From Marvania coccoides (Eukaryota; Chlorophyta; Trebouxiophyceae; Chlorellales; Chlorellaceae): 64,000 nucleotides of DNA. Positions 9,627 to 28,230 of this stretch are shown piece after piece. Under the pieces are notes generated by a model that had not been told where the DNA came from, did not search any database, and saw only the letters and a list, made by a program, of their open reading frames with translations. Positions within the stretch are counted from its first letter, which is position 1; each line of letters begins with the position of its first letter. The DNA lies in contig OY978097.1 of assembly GCA_963854735.1 (NCBI GenBank), forward strand, positions 124,001 to 188,000. The letters run 5' to 3'. Position numbers and translations under genes: made by a program.

Positions 9627-12600
9627 ATGGCAGGAAGAGGAGAAAAGTCGCGGGCGGAGGATTTCGCCCGATACAAGCAGTATGACTACCGTGCCGTGAG
9701 TAATTTTAATTTTTTAGGCCGACAATTTTCCTGTATTTATTTTTTCCAACTTACTCTGTCGCCCTTGGCGCCGTCTGCATCCATTTTATACACGATCGCC
9801 ATCCATCTCATATTTGTTTTGCGAAACCAGTTGAACAGCTTTCGTTTTTTCCATAACACAAATTCATCACAACTCATCTGTTCTTCTCCCTTTGTGCAGA
9901 ACTCCAACCTTGTGCTCACTGCCGAGCAGCGCACCAGCGCCGGCAAGGGTCCCGATGGCAGCGCGCAGACGCTGTGGGGCAACATGGCTGGGCGCATGGG
10001 CGACCGCGTGGAGCGCTCCCGCCCAGAGGGCATGGACGACCGCAAAAAGGGGAAGAAGCGCGGGGAGGCCGACGATGTGGAAGCGATGAACAAGTCCAAG
10101 AAGCGCAGGGTAAAAAATTTGACGCTTTAAAATATAAAATTTCTGCTCCCCCGCTCGCTCCGTGCTCGCTCCCCCTAAATTTCAATCTCACGTTTTATTT
10201 ATTTACTTTTGCAGGCTGGAGGTGGGATGTCGGTGATGGATATTGAAACCGCTGCTTTCTACCGCCCCAAGACCAAGGAAACGCGCGAGGCCTACGAGGC
10301 TCTGCTGTCGGTGTTGAGCGCCCAATTCAGCGAAGCCCCACAGGACGTGCTGCGCGGCGCGGCCGACGAGGTGCTGGCCGCCTTGAAGAACGACTCCATC
10401 CGCGACCCTGAGCGTCACAAGGAGGTCAATTCTCTGCTGGGCGAGGTGTCCAACGAGCGGTTTGCCCAGCTGGTGGCACTCGGCAAGCTCATCACTGATT
10501 TCGTGCCCGAGGGCGAGGCGGCGGCGGCCGCTGCCGATGGGGAGGGCGCGATGGACGAGGACCTGGGCGTGGCTGTGGAGTTTGAGGATGAGAGCGACGA
10601 GGACGAGGAAGAAAGAATGGCGGCGGTGGTTAACGATGGGGAGGAAGAAGAGGAGGAGGGGGTGGACGAAGAAGGCGGCAGAATGGGCGTGCGCACCGGG
10701 GCGGGCGACGCCGACGGCGGGGGCGCTGGGGGCGGCGAGGAGGGCCTCATTCCTGTGCAGGAGATTGACGCGTACTGGCTGCAGCGCCGCATCAGCAAAG
10801 CCTTTGGCGAGATCGACGCCACGCAGGCGCAGGAGGTGGCGGAGGATGCGCTGGCCGCGCTGCAGGCGCCCGACTTGCGTGAGGCTGAAAATAAGCTGGT
10901 TATGTTGCTGGATTTTGATCGGTTTGACCTCATCAAGGAGCTGCTGCGCAATCGGCTGCGGTTGGTGTGGTGCATCAAGCTGGCACGCGCGCAGGACGAC
11001 GCCGAGCGCAAGACGCTGGAGGCGGAGATGGAGGAGTCGGCGGAGGCGAGGGCCATTTTGGACGCTCTTCACGCCACGCGGGCCTCCGCTCGCGACCGCG
11101 AGACCGCGGTGGAGCGCACCATCCGGGAGGAGGCGCGCCGGCTGCGGCAGGGGCAGGACGGTGGCGCTGCTGGAGGCGCAGGGGGTGCGCCTGCAGCCGG
11201 CGCTGTCAACCGCCGCACTGTTGACCTTGAGTCGCTGACATTTGCCCAGGGCGCGCACTTCAACTCCAACAAGACCACCACGTTGCCGCAGGGGTCCTAC
11301 CGCAGCGTGCACAAGGGCTATGAGGAGGTCCACGTGCCTGCGGTGAAGCAGCAGCCATTTGCAGAGGGCGAGCGGCTGCGGGAGATCCACGAGCTTCCGG
11401 AGTGGTCTCAGCCGGGGTTCAAGGGCATGAAGAGCCTGAACCGCATTCAGTCGCGGGTGTGCGATACCGCTTTGTACACTTCAGAGAACATGCTGGTGTG
11501 CGCGCCCACCGGCGCCGGCAAAACCAACGTGGCGATGCTGACGATGCTGCACGAGATAGGGCTGCATCGCCGGGAGGACGGCACCATCGACACCGCCGCC
11601 TTCAAGATCATTTACGTGGCGCCCATGAAGGCGCTGGTGGCTGAGATGGTGGGCAACTTTTCAAAACGCATGGAACCGTACGGCGTCAAGGTGAGGGAGC
11701 TCACCGGTGACGTGTCAATGACCAAAGCGGAGATTGAGGACACGCAGCTGATTGTGGTGACCCCCGAGAAATGGGACATCATCACCCGCAAGGCGACCGA
11801 CCGCGCGTACACGCAGCTGGTGCGGCTGGTCATCATTGACGAGATCCACCTGCTGCACGACGACCGCGGGCCCGTGCTGGAGTCGCTGGTGGCGCGCACG
11901 CTGCGCCAGGTGGAGGCCACGCAGGAGATGGTGCGGCTGGTGGGGCTGTCGGCCACGCTACCCAACTTTGAAGACGTGGCGGCGTTCCTGCGGGTGAAGC
12001 CCGACGTGGGGCTGTTTTACTTCGACAACTCCTTCCGCCCCTGCCCCCTGGCGCAGCAGTATATCGGCGTTAGCGTGAAGAAGCCGCTGCAGCGGTTCCA
12101 GCTCATGAACGAGATCTGCTACACCAAGGTGATGGAGTCGGCGGGGAAGCACCAGGTGCTCGTGTTTGTGCACTCCCGCAAGGAGACCGTGAAGACCGCT
12201 AAGTTCCTGAAGGAGGAGGCCATGCGCAACGACTCCCTCATCCGCATTCTGCGCGACGACTCCGCCTCGCGGGAAATCCTGCAGGCGGAGGCAGAGGCCG
12301 CGAAAACCGCCGACCTACGCGACCTGCTGCCCTACGGGTTCGGCATTCACCACGCCGGCATGCCCCGCGCGGACCGCACCCTGGTGGAGGACCTGTTTGC
12401 GGACGGTCACATCCAGGTTCTGGTGTCCACCGCCACGCTGGCATGGGGCGTCAACCTGCCAGCCCACAGCGTCATCATCAAGGGCACGCAGATCTACAAC
12501 CCCGTGAAGGCCGCCTGGATGGAACTGTCGCCGCTGGATGTGATGCAGATGTTTGGGCGCGCCGGGCGTCCCCAGTTTGACACCTTTGGGGAGGGCATCA

Positions 12601-15600
12601 TCATCACGCAGCACTCCCAGCTGCAGTTCTACCTGTCACTGTTCAACATGCAGCTGCCCGTGGAGAGCCAGTTCGTGGGCAAGCTGGCCGACAACCTGAA
12701 CGCAGAGGTGGTGCTGGGCAGCGTGCAGAGCGTGCAGGACGCTGCCACGTGGCTGGGGTATACCTACCTGTACGTGCGCATGATGCAGAACCCACAGCTG
12801 TACGGCGTGCCCCTGGACGCGGTCGACTCAGACCCCCTTCTGCAGGTCTGTATTAAAAAAATAGCGTATTATTGAAAACTTCATCAAGTATTTTAGCTTT
12901 ATTTGTCTTCCCTTCCTCAGTTTTTCATTGCATTTGCATCTCAAGGACACCTAATGTTTGTACAGTACTCTCCCGACACTGATACTGCACCAATTCTTCA
13001 AGCAATCATATTATTCATTTATTACCTGCAGGAGCGCCGGTTGGACCTGGCGCACACCGCTGCCGCGCTGCTGGACCGCCACAACCTGGTCAAGTACGAC
13101 CGCCGCTCGGGCTCCCTGCAGCCCACCGACCTAGGGCGCATCGCCTCCCACTACTACGTGTCTTACAACACCATCGCCGCCTTCAACGACCACCTGCGCC
13201 CCACCATGGGCGACATTGAGCTGCTGCGGCTGTTCACGCAGGCGGAGGAGTTCAAGTACATGGTGGTGCGCGAGGAGGAGAAGATGGAGCTGGCCAAGCT
13301 CATCGACCGGGTGCCCATCCCCGTTAAAGAAAGCCTGGAGGAGCCGGCCGCCAAAATCAACGTGCTGCTGCAGGCCTACGTGTCGCGGCTAAAGCTGGAG
13401 GGACTGGCGCTGGCAGCAGACATGGTCTACGTCACCCAGAGCGCTGGTCGGCTGGTGCGGTGCCTGTACGAGGTGTGTTTGAGGCGCGGGTGGGCGGGGC
13501 TGGCCAGCCGCGCCATGACCCTCTCCAAGTGCGTCTCCGGCCGCATGTGGAGCTCTCAGACGCCGCTGCGCCAATTCCGCGGCGTGCCTGGCGAGATCCT
13601 GGTGAAGGTGGAACGCAAGGAGCTGCCGTGGGAGCGGTGGTACGACTTGAGTTCTCAGGACATCGGGGAGCTCATCCGGTTTCCCAAGATGGGCAAGACC
13701 CTGCACCGCCTCATCCACCAGTTTCCGCGCCTGGAGCTGGCTGCGCACGTGCAGCCCATCACCCGCTCCCTCATCAAGGTGGACCTCACCATTACCCCCG
13801 ATTTTCAATGGGACGAAAAGGTGCACGGACAGGCGGAGCCGTTTGTGATCGTGGTGGAGGACGCCGACTCCGAGGTTATTTTGCACCACGAGCCGTTCCT
13901 GCTGAGCATGGCGCGCGCTGAGGACGATTCGCTGCTGACGTTTACGCTGCCCATCGCCGAGCCGCTGCCGCCGCAGTACTTTGTGCGCGTTGTGTCTGAC
14001 AAGTGGCTGGGCTGCGAGGCCACCCTGCCGGTGTCGTTCAGGCACCTCATTCTGCCGGAGCGCTACCCCCCGCCCACCGAGCTGCACGACTTGCAGCCGC
14101 TGCCAGTGTCGGCCCTCAGGTCAGTTGGTACTCGATTATTGTTGATGTTATTTATTGCAAAATATTACTATTACTTTCAATTGCTCTTGTATCCGGTCTT
14201 TTGGGCGTCACGTGTGATTATTCCTACTTATTTTCATTGCCTGTAAAATAAATAAATAACAATCGTCTCACTTCCTCTCATTTTCCGTTTCCCCACAGGA
14301 ACCCGGAGTTTGAGGCGCTCTACCCCGAGGTCACCACCTTCAACCCCATCCAGACCCAGGTCTTCACCACCCTGTACAATACAGACGATAACGTCCTGCT
14401 GGCAGCGCCTGCAGGCTCCGGAAAGACCGCCACAGCCGAGTTTGCGCTGCTGCGAATGCTGACAAAGGCCGCAGAGGGCAAGTGCCCCGCCCGCTGCGTG
14501 TACGTGGCCCCCCTGGAGGCTGTGGCCGCCCAGCGCTTTGCCGACTGGTCTGCCCGCTTTGGCGGCAGCTTGGGGCTGACTGTGGTGCGACTCACGGGCG
14601 AGGCGCAGGCGGATCTCAAGCTCCTGGAGCGCGGCAACATCGTGATCACCACCCCGCAGCACTGGGACTCGCTGTCCCGCCGCTGGAAGCAGCGCAAGGC
14701 GGTGCAGGCGGTGTCGCTCTTCATCCTCGACGAGCTGCACCTCGTGGGCGGGCGGCACGGCCCGGTGATGGAGGTCGTTGCCTCCCGCATGCGCTACATC
14801 TCCTCCCAGGTGGACGCCCCCACCCGCATCGTGGGGCTGGCTGCCTCACTGGCCAACGCTCGAGACCTCGCAGACTGGCTGGGGGTGTCCCCGCAGGCGC
14901 TCTTCAACTTCCCGCCCTCCGTGCGGCCGGTGCCGCTGGAGATTGTGGTGCGCGGCTTCGAGGTGGCCAATTTGGAAGCGCGGATGCAGGCTATGTCGCG
15001 CCCAGCATACCACGCGGTGGTGCGGCACGCCCGCGATGGCGCGCCAGCCCTGGTGTTTGTGCCCACTCGCAGGCACGCCCGCATCGCCGCGCTGGACCTG
15101 CTCACCCACGCCGCCGCCGACGGCGCGCCGCGGCGGTTCCTGCAGGCCGCTGACTCGGACCTTGCGCCATTTTTGGAAAAGGTGCAGGACGGGGCGCTGA
15201 GGCACGCGCTGTCGTTCGGCGTGGGGTACCTGCACGAGGGCCAGTCTGCGGAGGAGGCTGCCGTCGTGTCTACGTTGTTTGAGTCTGGCGGCGTGCAGGT
15301 GGTGGTGGCGACAGGGCAGAGCGCTTGGGGGCTGTCTGCTGCTGCGCGTGCTGTGGTCATCATGGGCACGCAGTACTACGACGTCACTGGCCAGGGCACT
15401 AACGACTACTCGGTGGTGGACCTGCTGCAGATGGTGGGCAGGGCGGGCAGGGCAGGCGTGGACTCTGCAGCAACGTGAGTCGTTTTTTTAAATCTTTTTG
15501 GCTTTATTTTTTGCTTGATTTTCTGCCGCTAATTTGGTCTTTTTTTGTTTACTCCTCTTCCTTTTATCTACATAATTCAAACCCAAGCCGACCCTGATTA

Positions 15601-16978
15601 TTCCCCTTCTTTTCCCCCCCTTCTCTTTCCCCGCAGGTGCGTCCTCATGTGCCATGCCCCCCGCAAAGAGTACTACAAAAAGTTCCTGTTCGAGCCGCTG
15701 CCCGTCGAGTCCCACCTGGACGCGGCCCTGCACGACGCCCTGGCCGCCGAGGTGGTCACCCGCACTGTGCAGAACAAGCAGGACGCCGTTGACTACTTGA
15801 CCTGGACGTTCTACTACCGCCGCCTCGCCCAGAACCCCAACTACTACAACATGACGGGCGTCAGCCACCGCCACGTGTCCGACCACCTGTCTGAGCTGGT
15901 GGAGACCACTCTGGCCGACCTGGAGACCTCCAAGGTGATCTCCGTTGAAGATGACTTTGACCTGGAGCCCCTCAACCTGGGCATGATTGCGGCCTACTAC
16001 TACGTCACCTACACCACCATTGAGCTGTTTGCCGCCTCCCTGGCGGCCAAAACCAAGCTCAAGGGGCTGGTGGAGATCCTTTCCGCTGCCACAGAGTACG
16101 ATGAAGTGCCTGTGCGCCCAGGGGAAGAGCGGACGGTGGCCAAGATGCTGGCGCACGCGCCGCTGGCGGTGGACAAGCCGCGCTACACGGATCCGCACAC
16201 CAAGGTGAATGCGCTGTTGCAGTCCCACCTGTCGCGCTCAAAATTGAATCCAGATTTGGCTGGCGACGTGCGCGCTGTGGTGGCTGCCGCGCCCCGCCTG
16301 CTGCAGGCCATGGTAGACGTCATATCCTCCTCCGGGTGGCTCAACCCCGCGCTGGCCGCCATGGAGCTCAGCCAGATGGTCACCCAGGCGCTGTGGCAGC
16401 GCGACTCCGCACTGCTGCAAATCCCTGGGGTCACCCCCGAGGCCGCAAAGGCTGCCGCGGCTGCTGGAGTGGAGACGGTGTTCGACGTGGCGGAGATGGA
16501 CGAGGATCAGCGGCGGGAGGCGCTGCAGCTGAGCGAGAGCGACGTTCCTGCTGCCAACGCCTGGCTGGCGCGCTACCCAGACATCGGGGTGAGCTTCGAG
16601 GTGCTGGAGCCCGGGGAGGTGCGCGCAGGGGAGCCAGTGACGGTGAGCGTGAGCTTAGAGCGCGAGGGAGAGGGCGAGGTGCGGCCTGTCGACGCGCCGC
16701 TGTTCCCTGGCAGGAAGGACGAAAATTGGTGGCTGGTGGTGGGCGACACCGCCTCCAACTCGCTGCTGGCCATCAAGCGCATCGCGCTGCAGCGCAAGGC
16801 CAAAGCCAAGCTGGAGTTTGCTGCGCCGGAGGGCGTGGGGCCAGCGGCGCTGTCGCTGTTCCTCATGTGCGACTCGTACATGGGCGCTGATCAGGAGTTT
16901 GAAGTGGAGTTAGATGTGAAGCAAGGGGAGGAGAACAGCGGCGGCGATGACGGCGCAGAGGCGATGGACGCCGAGTAA
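9627..16978 (+). CDS. BRR2: BRR2 / SNRNP200, U5 snRNP Ski2-like RNA helicase
   Basis: Six exons (9627-9695, 9900-10109, 10215-12845, 13032-14119, 14299-15474, 15637-16978) encode 2171 residues, the usual BRR2 length. BRR2 unwinds U4/U6 in the spliceosome. The N-terminal region has ANSNLVL, the PKTKETRE plug and an acidic segment (about 185-240). Helicase cassette 1 has Walker A APTGAGKT (about 524), box DEIH (about 634), HHAG, and the HATRAGRP-type GRAGRP motif, followed by a Sec63 module. Cassette 2 is degenerate as in other BRR2s: Walker A APAGSGKT (about 1368) and DELH (about 1476), then a second Sec63 module with [13 protein letters not shown]. Exon 5 ends in VGRAGRAG. Every junction restores conserved sequence (for example [11 protein letters not shown] and SALR|NPEFE). 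Confidence 0.97.
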
Positions 16979-17382
16979 TGAGTTTTACTAATAAGATCGA
17001 ATGCACTTGGACGTTTCTACCTCTTTTTTTTCCTTGTAGATCTTTTTCACTCTCTCTCTCTCTCTCTCAAATTTGCATAAGTTTGCTGCTGCTGCTGTTT
17101 TGTGGAACAAGCATTAGAATGACGTCAATGCTACGTAGTATACTTGATTTTGTTGGTAAAGTGTGAGTATCGAGAAGAAATATTGTGTTTAGTCATGGTT
17201 GCAGCTGGACGGTTGGATGTGGTAGGAGCTTTGCTTGGGCAGCACCGCGTGCACAGGCAGCGTCAGGCATTGATGCTGGTTTGGTGCCTCGCTCTTTGAG
17301 CACCGCTGGTTTTCCCTTGCTCGCCCAGCACTGCCCCGCACGTATTCAAAATAGGTGCACACGTGCAGATCACACTCCAACA

Positions 17383-17385
<3 letters not shown>

Positions 17386-17423
<38 letters not shown>
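17386..17423. repeat. (AT)n dinucleotide microsatellite
   Basis: Nineteen uninterrupted AT units. The open frame running through it on the plus strand is a repeating Ile-Tyr artefact. Confidence 0.95.
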
Positions 17424-17426
<3 letters not shown>

Positions 17427-17429
17427 TGC

Positions 17430-17870
17430 TACCCAAAGGCTCGCAACGCAGCTAGTCGCAAGGCATTTTCTTGCGTGCACCCTTTTCCCAGGTGCCCACG
17501 GCTCTGCCACGCTGGTATTGGGCTATCAGCAGGTGGTACAAGGGGCGTCATTTTCTGCAGCGCTCTGGCGCAGCCTGGAGCCGCCCAGCCGCCGCTCCTG
17601 GCCGGCCAAGGACCTGCCGAGGTTTTCGGGGGCGTGGGGCCGCTCTTGGCTCGCCAAAACCAAGCTGCAGCGCTCATTGCGCCGCAAAGCGCCGCCACTG
17701 CAGCTCTCCGCCATCGCCCAGGGATGCCTGCCGAGGGCGGAAGGCGAATGCGTCTGAGACGAGGCCTTCGAAGAGGGGTCTGAAGAGGGCGAGGCAGCTG
17801 CTGAGGCAGTGACTGGGCGAAGGCTGGCAGCACGTCGGCAAAACAGAAAAGCAGGCGGTAAGGCCCTTGC
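17430..17870. other. GC-rich exon-like island, coding status unresolved
   Basis: This 440-bp block has exon-like GC content but all six frames give Arg/Ala/Pro-rich products with no recognised motif. A plus-strand frame carries HGSATLVLGYQQVVQG and then degenerates, while a neighbouring frame carries AQPGAAQPPLLAGQGPAEVF, so a decayed gene is possible. It might also be part of an untranslated transcript. Confidence 0.2.
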
Positions 17871-18555
17871 CTAAGGGCATGGAGACTGGCTGGATTTGAA
17901 ATTTATATAATGATTTGATGCTGTTGTCAACAAAATTTGGACGTTCTACTTGGCCTTTTCCAATCCTTCAAGGTTTCAAGGTTTTACAGATGGTTTGACG
18001 TCTACTACCGAAGTTACCCCTATAGAGAACCGCAAATCGACGTGCCACAAATCCCGCCACAGTAAGGCAGAGCCCCCCTTCCATCCGTCGGATCAACCTC
18101 AGTTCTGGGCTCTGGCCCCTGCCCCCGAGTCCCCGACGGCTCGACCGACACAGAAATCAGGTGCAGAGCAAAATACATTTGCAAAAACAGGCGCGGGTGC
18201 ATGCAGTAATGCAAGGCATGCAGGACGCTCCGGACGGTTTCAGTAACAGCGGTTTCTTTCGCTGCTTCAGTTTTCTCAGGCCTATCAGCGCCCAAATCAG
18301 GGCAGTCTTGTGCAGGCAGGCAAGAGGCAGCGTGCAAGATGCTCCAGCTGGCACAATTATATACTTAAATGTTTTTTTTGTTTTTTTTTTGCCATGCTGC
18401 GCATGACGGTACGACAAAAGAAAGTCACAATTGCAGCAACCTCAGTTTTTCTTCTCCTTCCCTCAGTTTTATTATATTTTGTTAATAAATATTTTGTTTA
18501 TCGCGTTTTCGCTGCTTGTGCCTTACCATCTATCACCTTCATGCACCCAATCAAC

Positions 18556-25437
<6,882 letters not shown>

Positions 25438-26033
25438 GAAGCTGTGAGGCTTCGTGAAATGTGAAAAACAGCACCGGGATTTTTTTTACGATTGACTCAT
25501 TTTTCTATTCCTTTCATTGTTTCATGCACCATTAATCGAATCTAATCGTTCATCCATTCACGCATTCAGCTGTTCCACCCAATCATTCTTTCTTACTTTT
25601 CTCATGGCCAATTTGGTCCCCCATGATCTTTTCAATACATTTGCAACGCCCAAGTAGATGTAAAATAGCTTGCCACAAGACCCAATAAGCAGCAGGGTCC
25701 ATGCTGTTGACCTGCCGGCAGAATTTCTGCGGCGCCGCCGGCAGAAATTCAAAAATTTGTCTTCGCCATTGCACACCGCATTAATTAATTATTGTTTAAA
25801 TTCATCAGAGTTGCGTGTCGCCTTTGAAAAGGCGCTCCTCCCGCACCAAGCAGTCGCAATAATCATAATATATTGGTTGCACTTGATCAATGATCGTTTG
25901 ATTAGTTTGAATTTGAATTTAAATCTGCTACGCATACCCCCTAATAATGGGCGCCTAGCTTTAAAACACGTTTATGCGAATGCAAACGTTTGATTAATTC
26001 CATATTCTTTTTTCAAGAAGCAAGGGAGCCGAT
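25438..26033. other. Intergenic region with a hairpin-forming inverted repeat
   Basis: About 600 bp of AT-rich DNA between the expansin and HIT genes. The notable structure is the GC-rich inverted repeat at 25721-25750. I see no gene. Confidence 0.4.
25721..25750. repeat. 30-bp inverted repeat (near-perfect hairpin)
   Basis: GAATTTCTGC at 25721-25730 pairs exactly with GCAGAAATTC at 25741-25750, and the inner GC-rich bases extend the stem by about three pairs with one bulge. It could be a small foldback or a transcript hairpin; no T-run follows. Confidence 0.6.
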
Positions 26034-26598
26034 ATGAAGAGCTTCCTCGCGTGGCTCATTGGTAACCCAGAGGTCAAGCACTTGTCTCCCGAGGAGTGCA
26101 TCTTCTGCAGAATCATCAGTGGCACGCATCATGACAGCAAGACAATACTTTACGAAGACGAGACGCTCGTTGTCTTTCCAGACATCAGTCCCTGCGGCAA
26201 GTGCCATCTCCAAGTGGTCCCCAAGAAGCACATCCTCAACGTCGATTCTTTGCAAGAGGGCAGGGACTATGACCTCGGTAAGCAGAGGCACAACCGACGC
26301 CGCCTAAACAATAAACATCGAACCAGCGCTGGCTGACACCGCAACCCTTCCCTTTTGCACCGCAGCTGTGTCCATGCTCGAGGTTGGGAAGCAGGTCCTG
26401 GAGAAGCTGCACCCAGGTGGGCGGTTTAAGTTTGGCTATCACATGGAGCCGTTTCACAGCGTGCTGCACCTCCACATGCACGCATTCGTGCTGCCGCACA
26501 AGACATGGCGGTCCTGGCTGGGGCTGAAATACTCTACGTTTGCCCCCTGGTGGCTGCCGGCAGACGTGCTTGTGGAGCGCCTCAAACCGAAACAATGA
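26034..26598 (+). CDS. HINT3-like HIT-domain nucleotide hydrolase
   Basis: Two exons (26034-26277, 26366-26598) encode 158 residues. HIT proteins of the HINT branch hydrolyse nucleoside phosphoramidates. The N-terminal CIFCRIISG (about 23-31) gives the HINT Cys pair, ISPCGKCHLQVVPKKHI follows, and the catalytic histidine triad is HLHMH (His116, 118 and 120). The C-terminal tail, with Trp-rich segments and LPADVLVERLKPKQ, resembles the HINT3 ending rather than HINT1. The ATG is the first in frame after AT-rich DNA. An AAATAAAG signal lies near 26690. Physiological substrate unknown. Confidence 0.85.
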
Positions 26599-26803
26599 CG
26601 TCCATTCCTTTCCATCCAGAAGTAGATCTGGTACGAAACATGATGCCCAATTTGAATGTTGCAATCGTCTATATGTTTTGGCGCACAAAATAAAGCGTGT
26701 TCAAAATTGAAAAACATACGTATTGAAAATTTTACAGAGCGTTGTTGCCCTCGCTGCTTACTCTCCTCTCCTGCTCGCAATACTGACATAATTATCTAGG
26801 AAT
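26599..26803. other. Short convergent 3' intergenic region
   Basis: About 200 bp between the HIT gene stop and the stop of the minus-strand small membrane-protein gene; it contains an AATAAAG-like signal. Nothing else is seen. Confidence 0.4.
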
Positions 26804-27240
26804 TTATTCGATTATTTTATCGACCGATTTAGCCGCGGGTGGCAACTCTGTGGGCACCCGCTCTCCAGTCTTTTCAAGAGGAATGCTTCGCCGCCGCTGC
26901 ACCGACTCTGGCGCTTGCATTCCGCCAGCAGGCCCCAGGTCGATGTCCTGCGCGAGAATAGGGTTAATTTACTTTCAGAACTGCGCAGTGCCTAAAATAA
27001 ATGGCAAAGCAAAAGGGCATTTGTCTTACTCCGCTAGCTACCCGTCGTGCAATGAGCGCCCCGCCTAAAACGGCCATTCCCGCGCTGACCAGTACTGCAA
27101 GCACAACGGGGGTGATGACTGGGATGAGTTTATGCTAAACGTGCACAGAAACGCCGTTAATTTGCGCTACCTAGAGCGCCTGAAGAGGCAGCAGTGACCC
27201 AAGGCGATCCGTCAAACGCTACGCCCGCGAGCCCAGGCAT
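26804..27240 (-). CDS. Small single-span membrane protein (unrecognised)
   Basis: Two well-supported minus-strand exons, 27134-27030 (35 codons) and 26947-26804 (47 codons plus stop), join in phase. They encode HKLIPVITPVVLAVLVSAG, a hydrophobic span, then IARRVASG and a polar Pro/Glu-rich tail ending VDKIIE. The likely first exon starts at the ATG at 27240 (MPGLAGVAFDGSPW). Its best-looking donor (CTAG|GTAGCG) leaves the wrong phase, whereas GG|GTCACT after TGG fits, so the 5' end is uncertain. The topology suggests one transmembrane helix with positive residues after it. No family recognised. Confidence 0.45.
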
Positions 27241-27384
27241 GGTGAGGTGATTAATTTGTACTTAACAAATGTAAAAATACGCCCAAATCGTTTTGAAACC
27301 GACGTCTTGCACATTTTCCAGTGCAGGCAATTTTTATTATTTTCCTGCTGCAGCTCATTCGAAACAAAATTAAAATTTATTAAA

Positions 27385-27926
27385 ATGTCGGGAGAAGGGG
27401 AAGAAAAAGCAGCTCCCAGCACGGCAGGAACGCCGGCAGCCTTCTTGGCAAGTATTAAAGGGAAGCCTGTGATCGTGAAATTGAACTCTGGCGTGGATTA
27501 CAAGGGTGAGGCGTTGGCTGAGAAGAACAATGCCTTCATCCACACATCTTTAACCGAAAAACTAATCCCTGCTTTTCTTTTTAATGCAGGAATTCTTGCA
27601 TGTCTTGATGGCTACATGAACATCGCTATGGAGCAGACAGAGGTGAGTAGTTTATCGGGGTTGGAGGGCTTAGAGTCTGTCGATCATTCATGGCACTCGG
27701 CAGAGAGGCGTCCAAGCCCTTGAGAGCAAGGTGGAGACGGCACCGACCGCCGCCGCTGCTTCGTTCTTGTCATTCAACCATACAATGCATTATCACTAAT
27801 GCCCCCCCATGTGCCCATTTCATCCGCCTCCTGCAGGAATATGTCGATGGCCAGCTGAAAAATAAATACGGCGACTGCTTCATTCGCGGCAACAACGTCA
27901 TGTACATAAGCACAGCCAAACAATGA
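27385..27926 (+). CDS. LSM6: U6 snRNA-associated Sm-like protein LSm6
   Basis: Three exons (27385-27505, 27590-27642, 27837-27926) encode 87 residues. LSm6 belongs to the LSm2-8 ring on U6 snRNA in the nucleus and the LSm1-7 ring in cytoplasmic mRNA decay. Sm1 is present as PVIVKLNSGVDYKG followed by ILACLDGYMNIAMEQTEEY, and Sm2 as FIRGNNVMYIS. Sequence agreement with human and yeast LSM6 is very high outside the N-terminal 20 residues. The first ATG (preceded by AAA) gives a short acidic/Ala-rich N-terminus. It is divergent from the small membrane-protein gene, only about 145 bp apart. Confidence 0.96.
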
Positions 27927-28230
27927 CTAGCGACTCTTTCCTTGACTGACTACTGACAATACTAGTGTACAAATGCGCTTTACTACTTGTTTGACTTGTC
28001 CTTCACGCTCTCGCTCTTCGTAAACGAGAATTAAATAGAAAAATGAAAAAGTAAGAGAAACGATGAAATGCAGAAAAAGAAAGTGCGGTACAATCAATAT
28101 CGGGTCGGTATAGGCGGTCAGTCAGGTTGCGGTAGTACGGTTGTCATTCCTGCTGCGTAAGTATACTCAGTCACGTCATCATTCTGTCAGAATAGTACTA
28201 CAATCAGCCTCGCTAGAAATATCATCTTCT
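27927..28230. other. Convergent 3' intergenic region
   Basis: About 300 bp between LSM6 and the VASt-domain gene, both ending here. AT-rich, with an AATTAAATAGAAA stretch; no gene visible. Confidence 0.4.

Larger units (their letters stand above)
16979..18555. other. Intergenic region with microsatellite and an unexplained GC-rich island
   Basis: About 1.6 kb between BRR2 and the expansin gene. It contains a CT-rich run near 17050-17069, a (TA)n repeat, a GC-rich stretch at about 17430-17870, and AT-rich DNA with T-runs before 18500. No frame on either strand matches a family I recognise and no consistent exon set could be built. Confidence 0.4.

Noticed and set aside
10203..11390. Long minus-strand open frame opposite BRR2
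   Set aside because: It is a shadow of GC-rich exons; it has no motif and the plus strand encodes a conserved helicase. The same applies to antisense frames over LacZ, the aminopeptidase, USP and Pol theta exons.
17185..17757. Plus-strand open frame with repeating Ile-Tyr
   Set aside because: The repeat is the (AT)n microsatellite and the rest has no consistent coding signal.
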